DNA of 64,000 nt from Cryptomeria japonica (taxonomy: Eukaryota > Streptophyta > Pinopsida > Cupressales > Cupressaceae), in contig NC_081412.1 in NCBI RefSeq assembly GCF_030272615.1, forward strand, positions 345,151,870 through 345,215,869, read 5' to 3'. Positions 10,799-21,615 of the stretch are shown here, one piece after another. The translations under genes were made by a program, and so were the position numbers. Below the pieces are notes generated by a model that was given only the letters and a program-made list of their open reading frames with translations, had not been told where the DNA came from and made no database searches. Positions within the stretch are counted from its first letter, which is position 1. The number at the start of each line of letters is the position of its first letter.

Positions 10799-13700
10799 AT
10801 GGCTTCTGCATCCCATACTAGCTCTAGTACATCTGTAGATTCAACAAGATTTATTCAACGCAAGTCTAGATATAATGCCCTATCACAAGTTCCAACTGGT
10901 GTGATAATAGAAGAGGGAATCTCATATTACATAGATTGTAAAATAGAAGACCTAGGGTCTCTAGCAATTCACTCGCAGCTAGGATTGTTCTGTGGACAAG
11001 ATAAAAAGATGAAATCAGAGTATAGTATCTTGGAGAAGAAGAAGATCCAAAATGTTGTTTATTTCCTGGAGGATTTCACAGATGATCACATTAGGATCAT
11101 TCTAAGCAGAGTTCATGGTGACAAGATGTACCTGGAAAGAACGCATGATATAACACCACAAGCAATTCATGCCGTCACTAGTTTCTGCAATATAGGGGAA
11201 GTGCCAGCCCTAAGGATGGTAAGCAAAACTGAAATGTCCAAGCTCACTAATTCAGTGAACGACTCACGAGGTATGACCGTCAATTGTATCAAGGACGATC
11301 TGGTGAAATATGCATGTATGGTGATTGGATACCAGATGTTCTCAGCCAATAGAATTAACTCTGTATCTGCTGCATCGGTAAATGCCACTTACAGGATGAT
11401 CAAGGAGGATGCATCATTTGACCTATGCACCGGGATGCAAAGGCAACTCCTATTGAATATGAAATCAATCAAATAGGATAATGCTTTGAGGTTCAAGTTT
11501 GGACAACTACTGGTTGGGCTATTCTTTTACTTCCAAGGCTATTTTCTAGGAGTAGGTGATGTCCAGTGGTCTACTGACCAACCGGTAATGAAGCAAATCA
11601 AGGAAAGCATTCAAGTAGTTGGAACCGGTTACCATGAAGTTCTAAACAAGTACTTTGATGAGTTCAGACGCAAAATGAGTCAGAGGGTGAGAATATCAGG
11701 TGATATTGTCAAGAAATATGAAGATGATATCTGTTTCACCATTAAAGTGGATCAATGCATAATGGAGGCTATTGAGCCCAGACAGGAGGAAGTGGAGCCT
11801 ATGGGCTATGAGGTAATGAATGATATGCTGGAAGGATATGCCTCAACCCTTATTGCCTCACCGCTTGATCCAAAGGCAAAAAGAACCGACAGCTACCTAG
11901 AAAGGATAACACTGGTTGAGGAACCCTCAACAAAGAAAGGAAAAGAACCTTCAGTGAAGAAGGCAAAAACAGTGCCTTCAACATCGGCACCGGCTACTAC
12001 AGCCAGTCCTGCAGTGACCAAGAGGTCACCGGCTAAAAAGAAACCTGAAGCGGCACCTGCTAAAGTGTTCGAGAGAAAGAGGAAGACAAGGAATACCTCT
12101 CCAGATTCAGAAGAAACTGTGTCTGAGGAAAAACCAAAGAAGACACGTCAAGCAAAGAAAAAGACAAAGAATGAACCGACATCATCAACACTGGTAAATA
12201 TTGACATCTCCTCCTACAAACCTTTGACACATTGTCAAAGAACCATCAAAAACATTAGGAGAAAAGTGTTGAATGATTTGATTGATTGTTTTGATGACTT
12301 TAATGATGATGAAAAGGAAGTGGTAGAAAAAGAAATTATTCAGTATTTATGTATAAATGACCGGTCACCTTCAGAAATTAGAGCTGAGACACTGGATTCT
12401 TTGTATAAGTCCTTAGACAATAAATGGTGCATTGCCATTGAGTAGGAACAGGAAATGAGAGAGGAAGTTTTTGCTGAACATTTTCCTGATGTATCAAACT
12501 CAGAACTATTTGAAGTAATGAACAAATACAAAGGTCTCTTCTTCATGAGAAGAAGAAGACTCCTGTTACTTGAAGGGAAGGGTAAATAAGTGCTCAAGAA
12601 TACACACACCCTTGCTCTAGAAGCTATGAAAATGCATCGAGTGGCTGAAGCCAACCGGAAGGCTGAGCAAGAACCAGTAATAACAAAACCGGATGAAGCT
12701 TTTGATGATGAAGGAAATCCGGTTACTGAAATGATCAACACTATTGATGTCGATGCTCTGGATGGAGAAGATATTGCTTAGGGTACACCATCGAAAGCAA
12801 CAAGATAGGTTGAAAAGGAAATAAAGAAAAAGGAAAAAGAGGACAAAAAGGAGGAAGCGAAGAAGCAAGCGGAGGAGAATAAAGATGAAGAGGAGAAGAA
12901 GAAGAAGAAGAAGAAGAAGAAGAAGGATGAAGCAGAGAAGAAGAAAAAGGAAGAAGATGAGGAGAAACAGAAACAGGAAGAAATGAGAAAAGAAGAAGAA
13001 AAGAAAAGAAAAGAAGAGGAAGAAGAGAAAAAGAAACAAGAAGATGCAAGGAAGAAGAAAGAGGAAGAAGAGAAGCGAAAGGAAGCAGTAAAGAAGAAGG
13101 AAGAGGAAGATAAGGAAGAGGAGAAGCAGAAGGAAATAGAGAAAATGAAGAAGGAAGAGGAAGAGAAGGAAAAGGAAAAGAGAAGAGAAGCGACAAAGAA
13201 GAAAATAGAGGAAGACAAGGTAGGAGAAGCGACAAAAAGCACGCAGATGGAGACACCTAAGGCAACTGGTAGTCAAGCCAAACTGGCTGACCTTACCAAT
13301 CCTATTGACCTCTAGTCTGCAAGTGAAATAGAGCTACTGCAGAGCATCAAGGTTTCTCAAGAACGCCTTGAGGTGTTAAGGAGGAAGAAGGAGGAAGATG
13401 TGATCCAAGCTGCGGTGGACACTCTTACCGGTTTGTTACCCGGTACAAACCTCCCCAGTACCGACTCGTCATTGGCACAACTAAAGCTCCTATGCACAGT
13501 AGTAGATGATGAAGTGCAGAGCTTAGAAGAGGTAGTAGAGGCAAATGCTAAGAAAGAGCATCAAAAGGCTCTAAATACTGCTCTGGTGAAGAAGTTAAAT
13601 GGGCTCCGGACTGAACTCCAAAAAGCACAAAAGGATATAAGGGACGCTCTGGATGAGGGGAATCTTCTACTCAGCAAGATTTGCCAACCCCATCTATTCT

Positions 13701-14059
13701 GTGATGATGTGCTTGCATAGAAGCAAAAGCTTCAATCTGAATTGCAGTCCTACATGAGCACATTGAAGCCACCTTATGACTCCTTTACAGCCTATGGGCA
13801 AACCATTCACCGGTTTCACATCCAGACAACAAAAATGGAGCATGAGATCAACACCCGGTCTCGAGATTTGCAGGAGCTACAACTGGTTCTACTCCCACGT
13901 CTGCAAATTCTTCAGAAGTGCTATCTAAATCTGGATGCCTTAACAGTGACACAGGAGATGAGCACAATTGATGCCATGGAAGAACAGGTCTCCCAGATGT
14001 AGACAGAGAAAGAAGTAGCCACCTCCCTACTTGAGTCTTGGTCTTTATCTATGAAATAA
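10799..14059 (+). pseudogene. Long unknown protein with Glu/Lys-rich helix
   Basis: A single reading phase runs from 10799 (or a Met at 10691) to 14059, about 1,090 codons, with about nine in-frame stops (11474, 12443, 12587, 12779, 12806, 13313, 13718, 14000, 14057) and no frameshift. Residues 1-220 form a globular part (HDITPQAIHAVTSFCNIG near 11140). A second part from 11486 includes a GYFLGVGDVQW segment, a style I associate with large plant transposon proteins, without proof. Then come Pro/Ala/Lys-rich low-complexity sequence, a segment of about 170 residues made almost only of E and K (12806-13260), and a coiled-coil C-terminus. No enzyme motif is seen. The start at 10799 is chosen because MASASHTSS opens a Ser-rich N-terminus; the upstream Met is possible. 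Confidence 0.65.
12806..13260 (+). repeat. Purine-only tract with (GAA)n
   Basis: The + strand is nearly all A and G for about 450 bp, with a pure GAA run at about 12893-12925. It encodes the Glu/Lys-rich segment of the long frame. The complement yields long Leu/Phe/Ser open frames that are artefacts. Confidence 0.85.
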
Positions 14060-14386
14060 TTCTTGCAGGACTTTAAATCTGTTTTTGACAAGTTTTATTC
14101 CTTACTGTCATAAACTTTTATTATTTTAATACCAAATGGAAATAGTGGTTGTTCAGCTATACTTTGTCATTGTTGGCAAAGGGGGAGAAGTATTCTAAGA
14201 GGGAGAAGTATCTGGTATTTAAAATTTTGATGTATGCTCTGATATCTCTATGTGCAAAATAATTATACATTGTATTGTTAAAGGGATAGTGTATATGCTT
14301 AGGGGGAGCAATTTTGCTAATGGCATGATTTTGTTGTAAAACACTTAGATGTCAAAATTTTATTTTCCTAAGTGTTGCCATCAATA
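14060..14386 (+). other. 3' noncoding region with repeated polypurine motifs
   Basis: No gene. It holds CAAAGGGGGAGAAG at 14177-14190, GAGGGAGAAG near 14199-14208 and AGGGGGAGCA at 14301-14310, ahead of the true polypurine tract. Confidence 0.6.
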
Positions 14387-14400
14387 CCAAAGGGGGATAT
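14387..14400 (+). other. Polypurine tract
   Basis: CCAAAGGGGGATAT directly before the LTR start TGTTGGCA. It is the plus-strand primer site and matches GCCAAAGGGGGAGAT of the copia elements. Confidence 0.85.
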
Positions 14401-15531
14401 TGTTGGCATTTTTGATGTTTATGATGTGATTGTCATTGATGGACACACAATTGCATTGAGATCTTCTTTATATGTATGAGCCTAAGCTCAACCGGAATAT
14501 GTTGCAACCGGTATGTTGTATTATAGTCATTAGACTATTGGTGTTTTGCAGAATATGAAGCAACATGTTCAACTCAAGCGGTTCGAGGATCTCAAGCGGT
14601 ACGAAGGATCAAAGTGGCAGAACACATACTTCCCAGTCTTCATTTTGTCAAACCGACAATCGACATTTTGCTTGAACTAACATTTTGTATGAACCGGTAA
14701 TACTCTGTGATGAGTTACCAACCGACATTTTGGGATGAGTTACCATCCACCGATTGTTTGATGGTGCCGACACTTTAACGGTGCTTTTTGTGTTGTGTTA
14801 CCAAGTATGTCTAGGTTCATTGAACCTAGGGAATTGGATTGTAATCCTATTGGATCGACATGAAATCAGATTCCTTTATAAGGACATCATGTCTAGGGTT
14901 TTAGTTTGTTGTTGCGAAAAGTTAATGTTGTTGCTAGGGTTTAAGATGGTTGAGGAGTTGAAGAGAATATGAATGTGTAGAAGATTGAAGTAATGCTGGA
15001 ATGCATTAGGAATGAGCTATCAAGGATCTAATCAAGCAATCTATGCTATTAGCTAGATCAATCACTTGTTGATTACTCACATCTTTGACAAGTCTGTAGC
15101 CCTTAACCGGGTAGGCCCAAAAGCCTTTTGTAAATCCTCTAACAAGGTGGTTCACATCTGTGGATCTAAAATCCTCTAGCAAGGTAGTCTTTAATTGGAC
15201 TTATCTCCTAATAGAGATTGAGATTCCTAACAGGATTTGTTCTGGTAAAGAACATTGTAAGAACTTAACCGGTCTGGTTCCTATTTTGTAGATAGTTACT
15301 TGTGAGTTCCATCTCACCGTGGTTTTTCCCATTTGGCTTTCCACGTCAAAATCTCTTGTGTTATGGTGTTTGTGCTTTTGTGGGTGAATGCATTATTAGC
15401 TATTTGGTTTGCATGTGTGTTAACCGGTTTGTTTGCTAAACTATTTTACCGCTTTACTGTTAGTCTTGCAAAGTGTTTAAGTGCAAAGATTTTTGGCATA
15501 CTAATTCACCCCCCCCTCTTAGTATTCATCA
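14401..15531 (+). repeat. 3' LTR of the non-autonomous element
   Basis: 1,131 bp, TGTTGGCATT to TATTCATCA, the direct-repeat partner of 7883-9025. It keeps the TATA box (14875-14883) and the hairpin (15318-15345, CGTGG arm facing CCACG). It is followed by the AATAG duplication. Confidence 0.93.
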
Positions 15532-15536
15532 AATAG
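15532..15536. repeat. 5-bp target duplication, right copy (aatag)
   Basis: AATAG following the LTR end ATTCATCA, identical to 7878-7882. Confidence 0.93.
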
Positions 15537-15720
15537 TAGGAGTCTTTTCCATGGATGGCCAATAGTATCCAGGGTGCATGATTTTCTTTGCAAGTGAAGG
15601 ACCGCTTGAGTGAGCCTACAAATTCCTTCATGTACCTCTTCCAAGGCCTTTGTTATATCATCTTGTTCTAGACATCGAAGGAGAGTACCATCAAGACTTC
15701 GCCAGTATAGGATTTCGACA
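15537..15720 (-). pseudogene. Tat integrase, N-terminal zinc-binding part
   Basis: Read on the - strand this gives an EEVHEG segment and KKIMHPGYYWPSMEK-like text in shifted phases, the His half of the integrase HHCC domain. The C-x2-C half (KCKKCQ) lies across the insert at about 7850-7870. The insertion therefore split the zinc finger itself. Confidence 0.6.
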
Positions 15721-16190
15721 ATGATGGTATATCAAGCAGTTTGGCAAATGAAAGTTTTTCGTTGCTTATTGGATTGGTTGGGAGGAAGTGTGTGATCGCG
15801 AAGGTAAGTGAAGAACTCACCATACCATGGAGATTCAAAACTAACTAGGTGACATAACATTTCCATTTCTAGGATATCATACGCGGTGATTCAAAGGTGT
15901 TCTACCAAGAACTCCTAGTGTGTTGAATTTTGCGAAAGATCCAAGAGAGATGCAATTGTAGCCATTGCGTTGACAACTCGATTATGATCTCTAGGTACTT
16001 GCTCAAATGTGATAGTTGTAAGTGATTCTTTGTAACTATCCACCATCGTTTTATACATCATGAGCTTATCATCCTTAGTTTGGTACTCATCGGTGACTTG
16101 TCAGATGACTAGCTGAGAATCTCCATATACCTATAGCTCTTTGCGATGCTATTGTATAGCCAATCTGAGCCCTGTGATTAAGGCCTCATA
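15721..16190 (-). pseudogene. Tat second RNase H, C-terminal part, and spacer to integrase
   Basis: A heavily decayed stretch with many stops. By position it should hold the end of the second RNase H and the spacer before integrase. I can read only fragments and cannot assign catalytic residues here. Confidence 0.4.
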
Positions 16191-16508
16191 TTATTCTATA
16201 TTATTGGTGCATGGGAAAGTGAGCCTATATGAATTTGGGATGATATCACCTTGAGGTGTGATGAAAATAATGCCTACCCTCGATCCATGTTTAGTATATG
16301 AGCCATCAAAATATAACTTCCACGGTTGTGTCGCTGTGATCATGAAGATCTCTTCATCTGGAAAGTTGGAAACAAGAGGATGGCCACCTACGAGGGGTGC
16401 ATCGACCAACTGATCTACAATAACTTGCCCCTTGATAGCCTTGCGGTCCACATACTCAATGTCAAATTCACTCAGAATCATAACCCATTTGGCCAAGCAG
16501 CCTGTCAA
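16191..16508 (-). pseudogene. Tat RNase H end and second RNase H start
   Basis: The segment AKWVMILSEFDIEYVDRK is the end of the first RNase H and the connection. After a short linker, WKLYFDGSYTKHGSRVG begins a second RNase H-like domain with its first Asp, and TNNIE at the end holds the next acidic residue. The second domain after the first is the hallmark of the Tat/Ogre group. The frame then breaks into stops. Confidence 0.8.
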
Positions 16509-16622
16509 TGCTGCCGTGTTGAGTAGCTACTTGAGTGGATCGATTTTAGTAATGAGTTGTACCTTGTGTGTCAACATGTAGTGCCTCAATTTAGTGGCTA
16601 CCAAGATAACTGCTAGGAAAGC

Positions 16623-16910
16623 TCACTCAATGGGTGTGTAATTGAGTTCATATCCTACCAATGTGCGAGAGATATAGTATACAAAAAAATCTTTTCCTTC
16701 TGCATTGTGTTGTGCCAGCAGTACTCCTAATGTCGTATTTGTAGCTGAAATATATAACAATAGAGGTCTACTTGGATCTAGTGGGATCAACAATGGTGTA
16801 TTCATGAGGTAGTCTTTAAGCATTTGGAATGCTTGCTGGCACTTTGTATCCAATTGAAAGTGAATATTTTTGTGTAATAGATGCGTGAAGGGATGACACT
16901 TATCAGCCAA
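16623..16910 (-). pseudogene. Tat RT connection and first RNase H
   Basis: It starts in the RT thumb/connection (MADKCHPFTHLLHK) and runs into RNase H with LLLYISATNTTLGVLLAQ, where the first acidic residue expected after SAT is Asn. RNase H removes the RNA strand during reverse transcription. Separated from the RT segment by a short frameshifted stretch (16911-16957). Confidence 0.75.
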
Positions 16911-16957
16911 TTGCGCAATGAATCTCTGAATTGATTGTAGTCGCCCTTGTAGTGTCC

Positions 16958-17804
16958 TTAACTGAATGATATCTTGGGAGGTGGCATGTCCATGATGGCC
17001 TTGACTTTTGTAGGATCTACTTCAATGCCTTTACTTGAGACAATGTATCCTAGGAGCTTCCCAGAGGTTACTCCAAAGACACATTTCTTTGGATTAAGAC
17101 AGACATGATATTGCTCTAATATGTCGAAGATTTTACCCAGTATTTTCAGATGACCCTCTCTTGTTAATGATTTAGCTTGTAAATCATTGACATAATCTTC
17201 CATTATGGTGTGCATCATATCATGAAAGATGGTAGTCATAGCTCTTTGATAGGTTGCCCCTGCATTCTTGAAACCAAATGGCATCACATTCCAATAGTAG
17301 GTTCTCCATGGGCATGTGAAAGCAGTTTTATGTTGATCGTCTAGAGCAATCTTGATCTTGTTGTACCCTGAAAAAGCCATCCGTAAGAGAAAGCATTGCA
17401 CGACCCGCTATTAGATCGACAATCATGTCGATGTTTGGTAAGGGGAAGTCATCTTTAGGGCACACCTTGTTTAAGTCTCTGAAATATGTACAGATACAGA
17501 TGCCCCTAATAGGTTTCCTGACAGGTACAATATTGGAGATCCAATCTGCATAATCGATTGGTTGGATGAAACTAACATCTAAGAGCTTTTTGAGTTCAGC
17601 CTTGACAAGTACATCAATCTGTGGGTGCATCTTTCTGAGCTTTTGTTTTATCGGTTTATCTCCTTCTGCCACGGTGAGGCGATGCATGACCAAATCAGGA
17701 TCTAAACCAGGCATGTCTGCATAAGACCATGCGAAGTTGATTTGACGCTTCTGGAAGAATTCCACAAATTTTGGTTGTTCCTCTGGAGTTAGTAAAGATG
17801 CCAA
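16958..17804 (-). pseudogene. Tat reverse transcriptase
   Basis: Two overlapping phases. 17328-17804 carries LLTPEEQPKFVEFF, the RT start VKAELKKLLDVSFIQPI, SNIVPVRKP, the DLNKVCPKDDFPLPN motif and LSLTDGF with the first catalytic Asp. 16958-17401 continues with FSGYNKIKIA, MPFGFKNAGATYQRAM and YVND. The catalytic pair of the family is YVDD, so the first Asp of the pair is Asn here, a single G-to-A change on the coding strand. The phase change is near 17375. RT copies the element RNA into DNA; this copy cannot. Confidence 0.88.
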
Positions 17805-18907
17805 ATATATTTGGTGAGGACTCTCAAGGGTCTCACATTGATTTCTTTTGTTTCTTTGATTAGGATCGTCGATCTCTCCTGATTTGTAATAGAGGGGAGG
17901 ATGTCAAACCTTTCATCCTCGGGCGCCTCAGAGAGGTTTTCACCTTTGGATACACTCTTTATTTTTACATTTTTGGGATGAACAAGTGCCATAGTGTGGT
18001 TTTCACTAGAAGATCCATGTTTTATTGTGATATTTTTGCAGCTGAAAGGTTTGGTATATGCCCCAAAGTACGCAGCGCTATTAAGTTTGATGGAAAATCC
18101 AGCTTTATGATCCCCGCTTGGTATGTGATCCCGTATTTCGCAAAAGTCGATGAACGCCTCATCATTTTGGAAGTTATCAAGACATGGGGGATTTGGCTGG
18201 TTCGAGTCGATGAGTTCAGGGTGGATGATGGGAATGACATCATCGATTAAGTTGAGTTTAGAGGAGGCGTCAGTGATGGTTAATATAGATGAGTGAAGTT
18301 CATCAATGGTACTCTCCTTGTTAGGTTCTAGTGTCGGATTTGATGTAGGATCTGTGGAAGGTGCTTCTTTCTCACGAACCCAAAATGTTTTAATCCATGC
18401 CTCTCCATAAACTGGGATATCTTTACGAGGTGGTGGAGGCGATGTGTCTTCCTCATCTGAAGTATTTAGATTCACTGAATCAAATTCCCACTCTTGCGAG
18501 TCGGTCTTTGAATTGCTCTCTAACATTTGATTATTGTACCATGCCAGGATATCTTTTATATTGAAGAGTGTATTGGTCACGGGTTTATGCACTTTTATAG
18601 GTGGGATTGCTGGCAGGATTATTAGTGTTGTTGATGCTACTGCTAGAAGTATCGGTGCTAGTGGTATAGTTGGTGCTACTATCGCTACTAATGGGATTAT
18701 CAGTGTTGTTGATGCTGTTGTTGGGATTATTGATGTTGTTGGTACAGTTGGTGGTACTACTGCTACTACTGGGATTAGTGGTGTCGTGGATGCTGCTAAT
18801 GGCTTTGATGCTACTGAGGGGATTATCAGTTTTGTTGGCATAGTGGGTTTTGTTGGTGCCACAGAGATAATCAAGGATGGCCTTCTTGGAGTAACTGGTT
18901 GATACAT
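17789..18907 (-). pseudogene. Tat Pro/Thr-rich linker before RT
   Basis: An open frame of 372 residues with no stops, overlapping the RT frame by 16 bases in another phase. Residues 20-105 are a degenerate mucin-like repeat of P, T, I, V and A (18590-18850; the + strand shows repeated GTTG/GCTACT text). The rest is acidic and contains DEEDTSPPPPRK. It ends in a segment leading to RT, then frameshifts near 17830. The region lies between protease and RT and has no known domain. The low-complexity tract may be a flexible spacer. Confidence 0.55.
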
Positions 18908-19012
18908 GGGTTTGCTTGGCTTACCTTTGAATATGGGCTTAGGAAGAGATTACTTTTGAAAACCTACTCCAATTTTATGTTTGGGTTTCAACTCAGGTTG
19001 TAAGGGCTCGTG

Positions 19013-19300
19013 TCATCCTTTTTTGCAATGTCCTAAAGCACTCTGGCCATCATAACCCATTATTTGCATGATAGTGAGGCTTTTGCCATATTTATCAGTG
19101 GGAAGCTTAGCTTGTGGGATTTCTATGTTGATAGGGTCTTTGTAGATCCATTTTGCCAGGTCCTCATCTCTGATTTCCTCTTCCTGACTTTTACCAAGGA
19201 TGAATTCCACCAAAGAGCATGCTTGCTTAGCCATTGGTGGTTGAAGCAACTTTTGTGGCTTTCCATGAGTTCTAGGAGGGTGGGTAATTACCCAACACAA
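19013..19300 (-). pseudogene. G-patch-like segment of the Tat polyprotein
   Basis: A 95-residue frame between protease and linker. Its C-terminus reads MGYDGQSALGHCKKG (about 19016-19065), which fits the glycine spacing of a G-patch, a short motif that contacts RNA helicases or RNA and occurs next to the protease in some retroviruses. The segment SLVEFILGKSQ lies earlier. The call rests on glycine spacing alone. Confidence 0.5.
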
Positions 19301-19401
19301 AAGAGTTGGCTAAGATTATATTCCCTAGGACCTTCCTCAGTCATTTTCATTTTCAACTTCTCTTGCTTTGGTATAGGGGTGATTGAACTAGAAAGAGAGG
19401 C

Positions 19402-20127
19402 TCAACTAACATATGATGTGGAAGGGATAGATTCTCGATTGTTAGGTACGGTGATCTGTGGCTGATGGTTAATATTGTTACAATATACAAATAGATTTGC
19501 ATCACCAAGGATTGTGATTTCTACACCGTCATGTGGAAACTTGATACACTGATGATAAGTGGATGGAATAACTTGCATGGCGTGTATCCAAGGTCTTCCT
19601 AACAAAAGATTATATGGCAAAGGAAGGTCCAAAACTTGGCAGATGACATGCTTCACCACTGGGCCCACCCTGATAGGCAATACAACAGCTCCTTTGGAAG
19701 AATGATCCGCATTATCATAGGCCTTAATGGTTATCTTTTTGTTGGGATCTACTGATTCTACCACATATCCCAATGTTGTGACCAACTGCAAGGTGCATAT
19801 GTTCAAGCCGACTCCACTGTCAATCAAGACTCGCTTGATTTTGTGTTGGTTTACAAATCCTTCAATGTGAAGGGATGCATTATGTGGTTGTTGGACTGAA
19901 GCGTTGTCATTTTTAGAAAAAGTGAGGCATGGTGATGACCTGAGGCTGCCAACCATGGCTTGGACTTGATCTATGTTGAGGTTGGCGGGGACTGGCGCTT
20001 CTTGGAGAGATTGATCCAAGATTGTTTTGTGTGAAGGGGATAAGCACAAAAGATCTATTATGGATATGAGTGTGGGCGTTTTATCCAATTGTTCCACAAG
20101 ATTATATTTCTTGGGCAGGGGTGTCAT
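19402..20127 (-). pseudogene. Tat aspartic protease
   Basis: A frame of 241 residues with the retroviral-type protease: KRVLIDSGVGLNICTL holds the active-site D-S-G, and LLLGRPWIHAMQVIPS is the conserved GRPW segment near the domain end. The protease would cut the Gag-Pol polyprotein. The N-terminal 70 residues are linker. The active-site triad itself is intact in this copy. Upstream it connects to gag through a frameshifted stretch (20128-20440). Confidence 0.82.
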
Positions 20128-20429
20128 TCCTTGTGGTGCTGCTCAAATGGTAATTTTTCTACAACACGTAACAAAATTGCATGCAGGATTTGGATCTTTA
20201 ATGGTGAGAGTTGCAACTTGTTCGTCAGCGTCATAGAGGTGATTCACAGTATAATTATAGGCAGGTTGTGTATAATTAGTTGTAGTATCTGTGTTTTGCC
20301 CTGAGATGGAAGGACCCCTTTGATCATGTGATGGAAGAGGATTTTTGAACATTAGATGATCATCATTGGATGTTTTAGGGTCATGTCCTATTTCAATTTC
20401 TCCTCAGACAATAAGATCTTGAACAAGAT

Positions 20430-21450
20430 CTTTCAGTCAATGGCAATTTCTCATTTTATGCCCTTTTCCCTGGTGGAATTCACAATGTTCATTATCTCTC
20501 CACCATGGAGGTTTGACCTAAGGTTCGTAGTTAGATGTTTTTGGTAAGGTCACAAGATTGGAAGAGACCAATTGATGCAATATTGTTTTGATGGGTTCCC
20601 CTAAGGGTGTGTATGTGCATTTTGGTTTGTAGTTTTGTTGTCGTTGTCTTGGTTCTTCTTGTGGCGCATTGCAACCTTGATTTGGTGGATGAGTGATGGT
20701 ATTATTTTTATGAGGGGGATTTTTTCCTACAAACCTAACCACAGGTTGTGCAATTTTTACCATTTGTGCATCCACTATCCCGTCATTGACAACATTCTTG
20801 CTCTTGTTCCAAAAATTTGGTTTATCACTATTATAATGGGGACGAGGGTCATCTTTGGGTTCTTTGTATATTTTGATAAGTTCCTTTTTGATAAGGGCTC
20901 GTTCACATTTTAATCCTTGCGTGACTATCTCTTCAAAGGACTCTGTGCCCTTCATGTCTAAATGGAATTCCATCTCATCATTCAAGTTGGAAATGAATAT
21001 TTCGACTAGTTCTTGTTCAGGCAAATGTAGAGAACGTCTGCTAGACAGTTGCCTCCACCATTGTAGAAAAGCTGAGAACAACTCCCCTAGTTTTTGTTTG
21101 GTGTTGCATAAATCTGCCATGGTAACATCTCTTTCTATGTTATGTGAATAATGAGCGATGAATTTTTGAACTAGTTCCTCAAATGTTCTAATGCCACCTG
21201 GTAATCGTGAAAACCATTGTGTGGTTGTGCCTCCCAGACTCTGAGGAAAAATGAGCATTAGATAGGTGTCCTCATAGGCCACCTCTAAACAAGCTGAGTG
21301 AAATTCTCGGACATGATCTCTAGGGTCTCCTTTTCCCCTATACTTTTCAAACTTGGGTGTTTCAAACCCCCGTGAAAAAGGTGGCATATACATGTTCCTA
21401 TCAAAAGGATAGGGACAAATATCGTTAAGTGAAAACCGGGTAGTCTTCAC
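20430..21450 (-). pseudogene. Tat Gag capsid and zinc-knuckle-like motif
   Basis: 20518-21450 is the retrotransposon Gag domain: TTQWFSRLPGGIRTFEELVQ, a DLCNTKQKLGELFSAF segment and LVEIFISNLNDEM. After a stop, the frame continues to CEFHQGKGHKMRNC near 20450, a knuckle variant of form C-x3-H-x5-H-x3-C, then another stop. Gag forms the particle around the element RNA. Confidence 0.8.
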
Positions 21451-21615
21451 ACCACTATTGAGTTGTTGAGTGAGATTTTCTACTTGTTATCTCAACATGT
21501 CTATTTCTATAGGAGGAGGAGGCGGGGGATTCCCTTGATGATTAAGGTCATATCGGAAGTAATCTCTCCCTCTTCCACCATCGTTATAGCTATGTTGTTC
21601 TGATGTCTGTCATAT

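Larger units (their letters stand above)
7883..15531 (+). mobile_element. Non-autonomous LTR element with a four-zinc-knuckle protein
   Basis: A complete element bounded by two LTRs (7883-9025 and 14401-15531) and a 5-bp duplication AATAG. A Met-tRNA-like primer site follows LTR1 and a polypurine tract precedes LTR2. The 5.4 kb interior has two frames on the + strand: a coiled-coil protein with four CCHC knuckles, and a long protein with a very Glu/Lys-rich segment. No protease, integrase, RT or RNase H motif is present in any frame I read. This is the layout of a gag-only element (TR-GAG type) or a LARD-like element with coding capacity. The LTR ends, the LTR hairpin and the polypurine motifs match those of the copia elements elsewhere in this window. 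Confidence 0.88.

Noticed and set aside
12617-13276. Three long open frames on the - strand rich in Leu, Phe and Ser that look like membrane proteins
   Set aside because: They are the complement of the purine-only tract that encodes the Glu/Lys-rich segment. Low-complexity DNA has no stops in several phases.
10799-14059. TAG read as a sense codon, given seven in-frame TAG stops
   Set aside because: A plant nuclear genome uses the standard code, and neighbouring elements show the same pattern at conserved Gln and Trp codons. Mutation of methylated cytosine explains it.
18534-18902. Gly/Val/Ile-rich frame on the + strand resembling a repeat protein
   Set aside because: It is the antisense of the Pro/Thr-rich linker of the Tat polyprotein.
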